Shown here in pieces: positions 31,403 to 33,550 of a stretch of DNA of 33,550 nucleotides. The first letter of the stretch is position 1. Every line of letters begins with the position of its first letter. This DNA comes from Zygnema cylindricum. Its lineage: Eukaryota > Streptophyta > Zygnematophyceae > Zygnematales > Zygnemataceae. The stretch lies in NCBI GenBank assembly GCA_037447655.1, contig JBBHKE010000507.1, positions 1 through 33,550 of the forward strand, read 5' to 3'. A program made the position numbers and the translations under genes. Below the pieces are notes generated by a model. It did no database searches. It saw nothing but the letters and a program-made list of their open reading frames with translations, and had not been told where the DNA came from.

Positions 31403-31935
31403 GCACACCACGATTAGACGCCACCATTTGTCATGGTTCAATGTATAATTACGACATCAGATTATTAAAGGTCTAAGTCTTCTTCCACTAAATAATCAGA
31501 GAATATGTGCGCCCTATTTTCATTTTCACAACTCCAGTAGACCAAACTCTTACTTATGCTCTTGCGCTCCTTAAAAAATTTGAAATCTACTAATTCATTT
31601 AGTTTCTTTGACATCAACACTACCATCGGTCTTGAAATAAATGCAACTAATATGTTAGTGAATAGATTGCAAGATTGTACTTTTGTATCGCATCATTTTG
31701 ATGATAATATGTGAGAAGAAACACCTTGTCAAAATAGGATATAGGTTGTGCAAAAGGTCACACTTAAAAGCATTGCCATAATGGTAAACAAATAAACATG
31801 AAGTAAAGATCTTGTAGAATCTGAGGAAATCATTGGAAGGACACCCGGCTGTCTGTAGTTCATCAAAGGTTGCTAAGGGACAAAACGTACTACAAAGTGT
31901 AAAGTATGAAGTGAATTGCATATATACTTCACAGC
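31403..31935. other. Intergenic, nothing recognised
   Basis: An 88-codon minus-strand frame (31655-31921) shows no family I recognise and no supporting codon or context evidence. No repeats seen. Confidence 0.35.
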
Positions 31936-31937
31936 CT

Positions 31938-32130
31938 TCAAAACACTTTAAAACAATTTAAACACTATTAAACGATTAAAACACGATTAAAATACTTTTA
32001 AAACAATTAAGACACTTTTAAACGATCAAAACACTTTTAAAACAATTAGACACCTTTAAAACGATTGAAACACTTTAAAACCATTAAAACACTTAAAAAA
32101 ATAAAACACTTCAAAAAAATTAAAACAGTA
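31938..32130 (+). repeat. AAAACACTTTTAAAACAATT degenerate repeat
   Basis: AAACACTTT and AAAACAATTA / AAACGATTA alternate about ten times with a period near 20. Confidence 0.85.
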
Positions 32131-32455
32131 GTTCGAGGAAACAATCCAAGAATTCAAAAAAAAGACAATCTCTTCAAAGTACACCTGAAACTACACTGAA
32201 AAAAGAAAAAGAAAAAAAAATGCCGGCAAAAAAAAAAAAGATGAACCAAATACCAAACCATTGAAAAAAAGGGGGGGGGGTCACCGAAAGGAAAGCCATG
32301 CCCAACAAAAGTCAAAAGAGGAAAAAGACAAAAAAGAAAAAAAATCAAAGAGTCAAAAAGTCAAACTGAATTGATATTCAAGATCCAAACGGACGACCTT
32401 TGTAATAGATCCCTTCGCAGGCTTTTTGGGCTTCTCATTTAATAAAACTGGCCAA
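32131..32455. other. A-rich low-complexity sequence
   Basis: Poly-A-rich blocks, a G run of ten (around 32270) and AAAAAGTCAAA repeats. No gene. Confidence 0.5.
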
Positions 32456-32540
32456 TTTTCAGCTTCAAATTCCAGTTTTCAGTTTTCAGTTTCAATTTTC
32501 ACTTTTCAGTTCTCAGTTCAGTTATCAGTTTCGGTTGTAG
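32456..32540 (+). repeat. TTTTCAGT microsatellite
   Basis: Variants of TTTTCAGT occur about ten times in 80 bases. Confidence 0.8.
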
Positions 32541-32756
32541 AGAGAAAAAGGAAAACATACAGAGTCATGACAACCTACACCCACTACAAAAGAGACCTTT
32601 AATAAACATCCATTTGAAGATGCAATTCTCCATCTTTTATAACTTTTCGAAAATATTTTCAACTTTCCTTTTAGAAAATGAGTGTATGGATGACCTCTCT
32701 GATTCCAAGACCAATATTAACCTTTTCCCATTCAGAAATCTCCCATTTAACACCCC

Positions 32757-32895
32757 TAAATGTTCCTCTCTATTCCTCTCTCCATCCATCATGTCCCTCT
32801 TATCCCTCTCCCTCTTTTTTCTTCCTCTCTTTGCTCTCTCTCCCTCTCTTTCCTCTCTTTCCTCTCTCTCCCTCTCTCTCCCGCTCTCTCCCGCC
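32757..32895 (+). repeat. CT-rich tract downstream of the Rieske gene
   Basis: A CTCTCCCTCTCTTT-type pyrimidine tract with a few interruptions. As the Rieske gene is on the minus strand, its transcript (3' UTR or beyond) would be purine-rich here. Overlapping Ser/Leu/Pro and Arg/Glu/Lys frames are not genes. Confidence 0.8.
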
Positions 32896-33043
32896 CCACA
32901 TCTCTTCCATCTTCCCATTCAGTATTATCATCATCCACATTACATCCTAACAATGCCCGTCACCCATTCCTCGATCCTTCTCAAAACCCTAAACCATTTC
33001 CATAATTTTCAGCCCCAATTTCTTCCCCATAACAACCTTTGTT

Positions 33044-33550
33044 TTATCCAATAACAACCTTGGTATCATCGACGAAAGAATACGGAGGAACTTCGAGATT
33101 ATATGGAGCCGGTCCTTTCCTCGCCCTTCCGGAAATATCGTAATGGGAACCGTGACAAGGACAAAACCAGCCTCCATAATCTCCGGCATTCGGAAGCGGT
33201 ACACATCCAAGATGAGTACAAACTCCAACCAAAACCAACCATTCTGGTTTTTGGGCTCTTACCGAATCTTCCTGAGGATCTCGAAGTTCCTTCAAATTTA
33301 CTGTATTCGCCTTTTCGATATCGGCGTCGGTACGATGTCGAATGAAAACCGGTTTTCCTCTCCATTTCACGGTCACGGTTTGTCCGAGTTCAATATTCGA
33401 AAGGTCGACTTCGAGGGAAGCGAGAGCAAGAACGTCTTTACTTGCCGACATACTGAGAACAAATTTCAGTAAAAGGAGACGTAAAGCCGAAGCGTAGATA
33501 AATCGACCTCCGGTGAGAACAAAATAGGTGAAAGCTTTTTTGGAAGGGTC
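33044..33550 (-). CDS. UQCRFS1: Rieske iron-sulfur subunit of mitochondrial complex III, C-terminal part
   Basis: The frame is open from the window edge to a TAA at 33044-33046, 168 residues with no intron. It begins [20 protein letters not shown], the single membrane helix. The flexible hinge [19 protein letters not shown] follows, then the Rieske head. CTHLGC and CPCHGSHYD supply the two Cys and two His that bind the 2Fe-2S cluster and the disulfide Cys pair. The protein carries electrons from ubiquinol to cytochrome c1 in the inner mitochondrial membrane. The ATG at 33451 lies inside the hinge and is not the start; the N-terminus and transit peptide lie beyond 33550. [20 protein letters not shown] is of green-plant type. 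The gene looks intact. Confidence 0.97.
   Translation of the reverse strand, partial: DPSKKAFTYFVLTGGRFIYASALRLLLLKFVLSMSASKDVLALASLEVDLSNIELGQTVTVKWRGKPVFIRHRTDADIEKANTVNLKELRDPQEDSVRAQKPEWLVLVGVCTHLGCVPLPNAGDYGGWFCPCHGSHYDISGRARKGPAPYNLEVPPYSFVDDTKVVIG

Noticed and set aside
33044-33451. Rieske protein starting at ATG 33451
   Set aside because: The frame is open upstream to the window edge and encodes the expected membrane helix and hinge, so that ATG is internal.

Overview
This is eukaryotic nuclear DNA, most likely from a land plant. The best anchor is a partial mitochondrial Rieske iron-sulfur protein of green-plant type at the right edge. The window also has the repeat content of a plant genome: a Copia retrotransposon with long LTRs, hAT and PIF/Harbinger transposases, and short non-autonomous DNA elements. 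I cannot place the lineage further from sequence alone; a non-seed plant or a gymnosperm is a guess.

Layout. Only the two edges hold ordinary genes. Positions 175-576 look like the last exon of an unrecognised gene (+ strand), preceded by an intron with an extreme CT tract. Positions 33044-33550 are the C-terminal part of the Rieske protein (- strand), which continues past the window. About 32 kb of nested repeats lies between them.

From left to right: a fresh 181-bp tandem duplication (2481-2842); an inverted-repeat-bounded block (about 2881-4560) holding two short hAT-type elements; a small inverted-repeat element (5107-5640); a complete 4.1-kb hAT transposon (6077-10173) with a perfect 8-bp target duplication and a transposase broken by one frameshift; dispersed copies of an unnamed repeat ('family C' here); minisatellites; a decayed PIF/Harbinger transposase (13000-14230); a Copia element with both LTRs (15307-21817) inserted in a 179-bp tandem repeat; LTR relics; a large foldback (24770-25704); a decayed non-LTR-type reverse transcriptase (26247-28494); then second copies of both short hAT families (29133-29604 and 30223-31237) and simple repeats.

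How the parts relate. The autonomous-type hAT (TIR TAGTGTTGGGTATCG) and two short elements (TIR TAGTGTTGTGTATCG) share nearly the same ends and the same CGATAT-rich subterminal sequence, so the large one is a candidate source of transposase for the short ones. A second hAT-like family, with ends CA(A/G)AGGTCGCAAA, also has two copies with perfect 8-bp target duplications. Both Copia LTRs carry an antisense tRNA-like unit with an intact pol III B box plus hairpins, which looks like a SINE captured into the LTR. I see no host-defence or metabolic gene cluster; the interest lies in the mobile-element biology.
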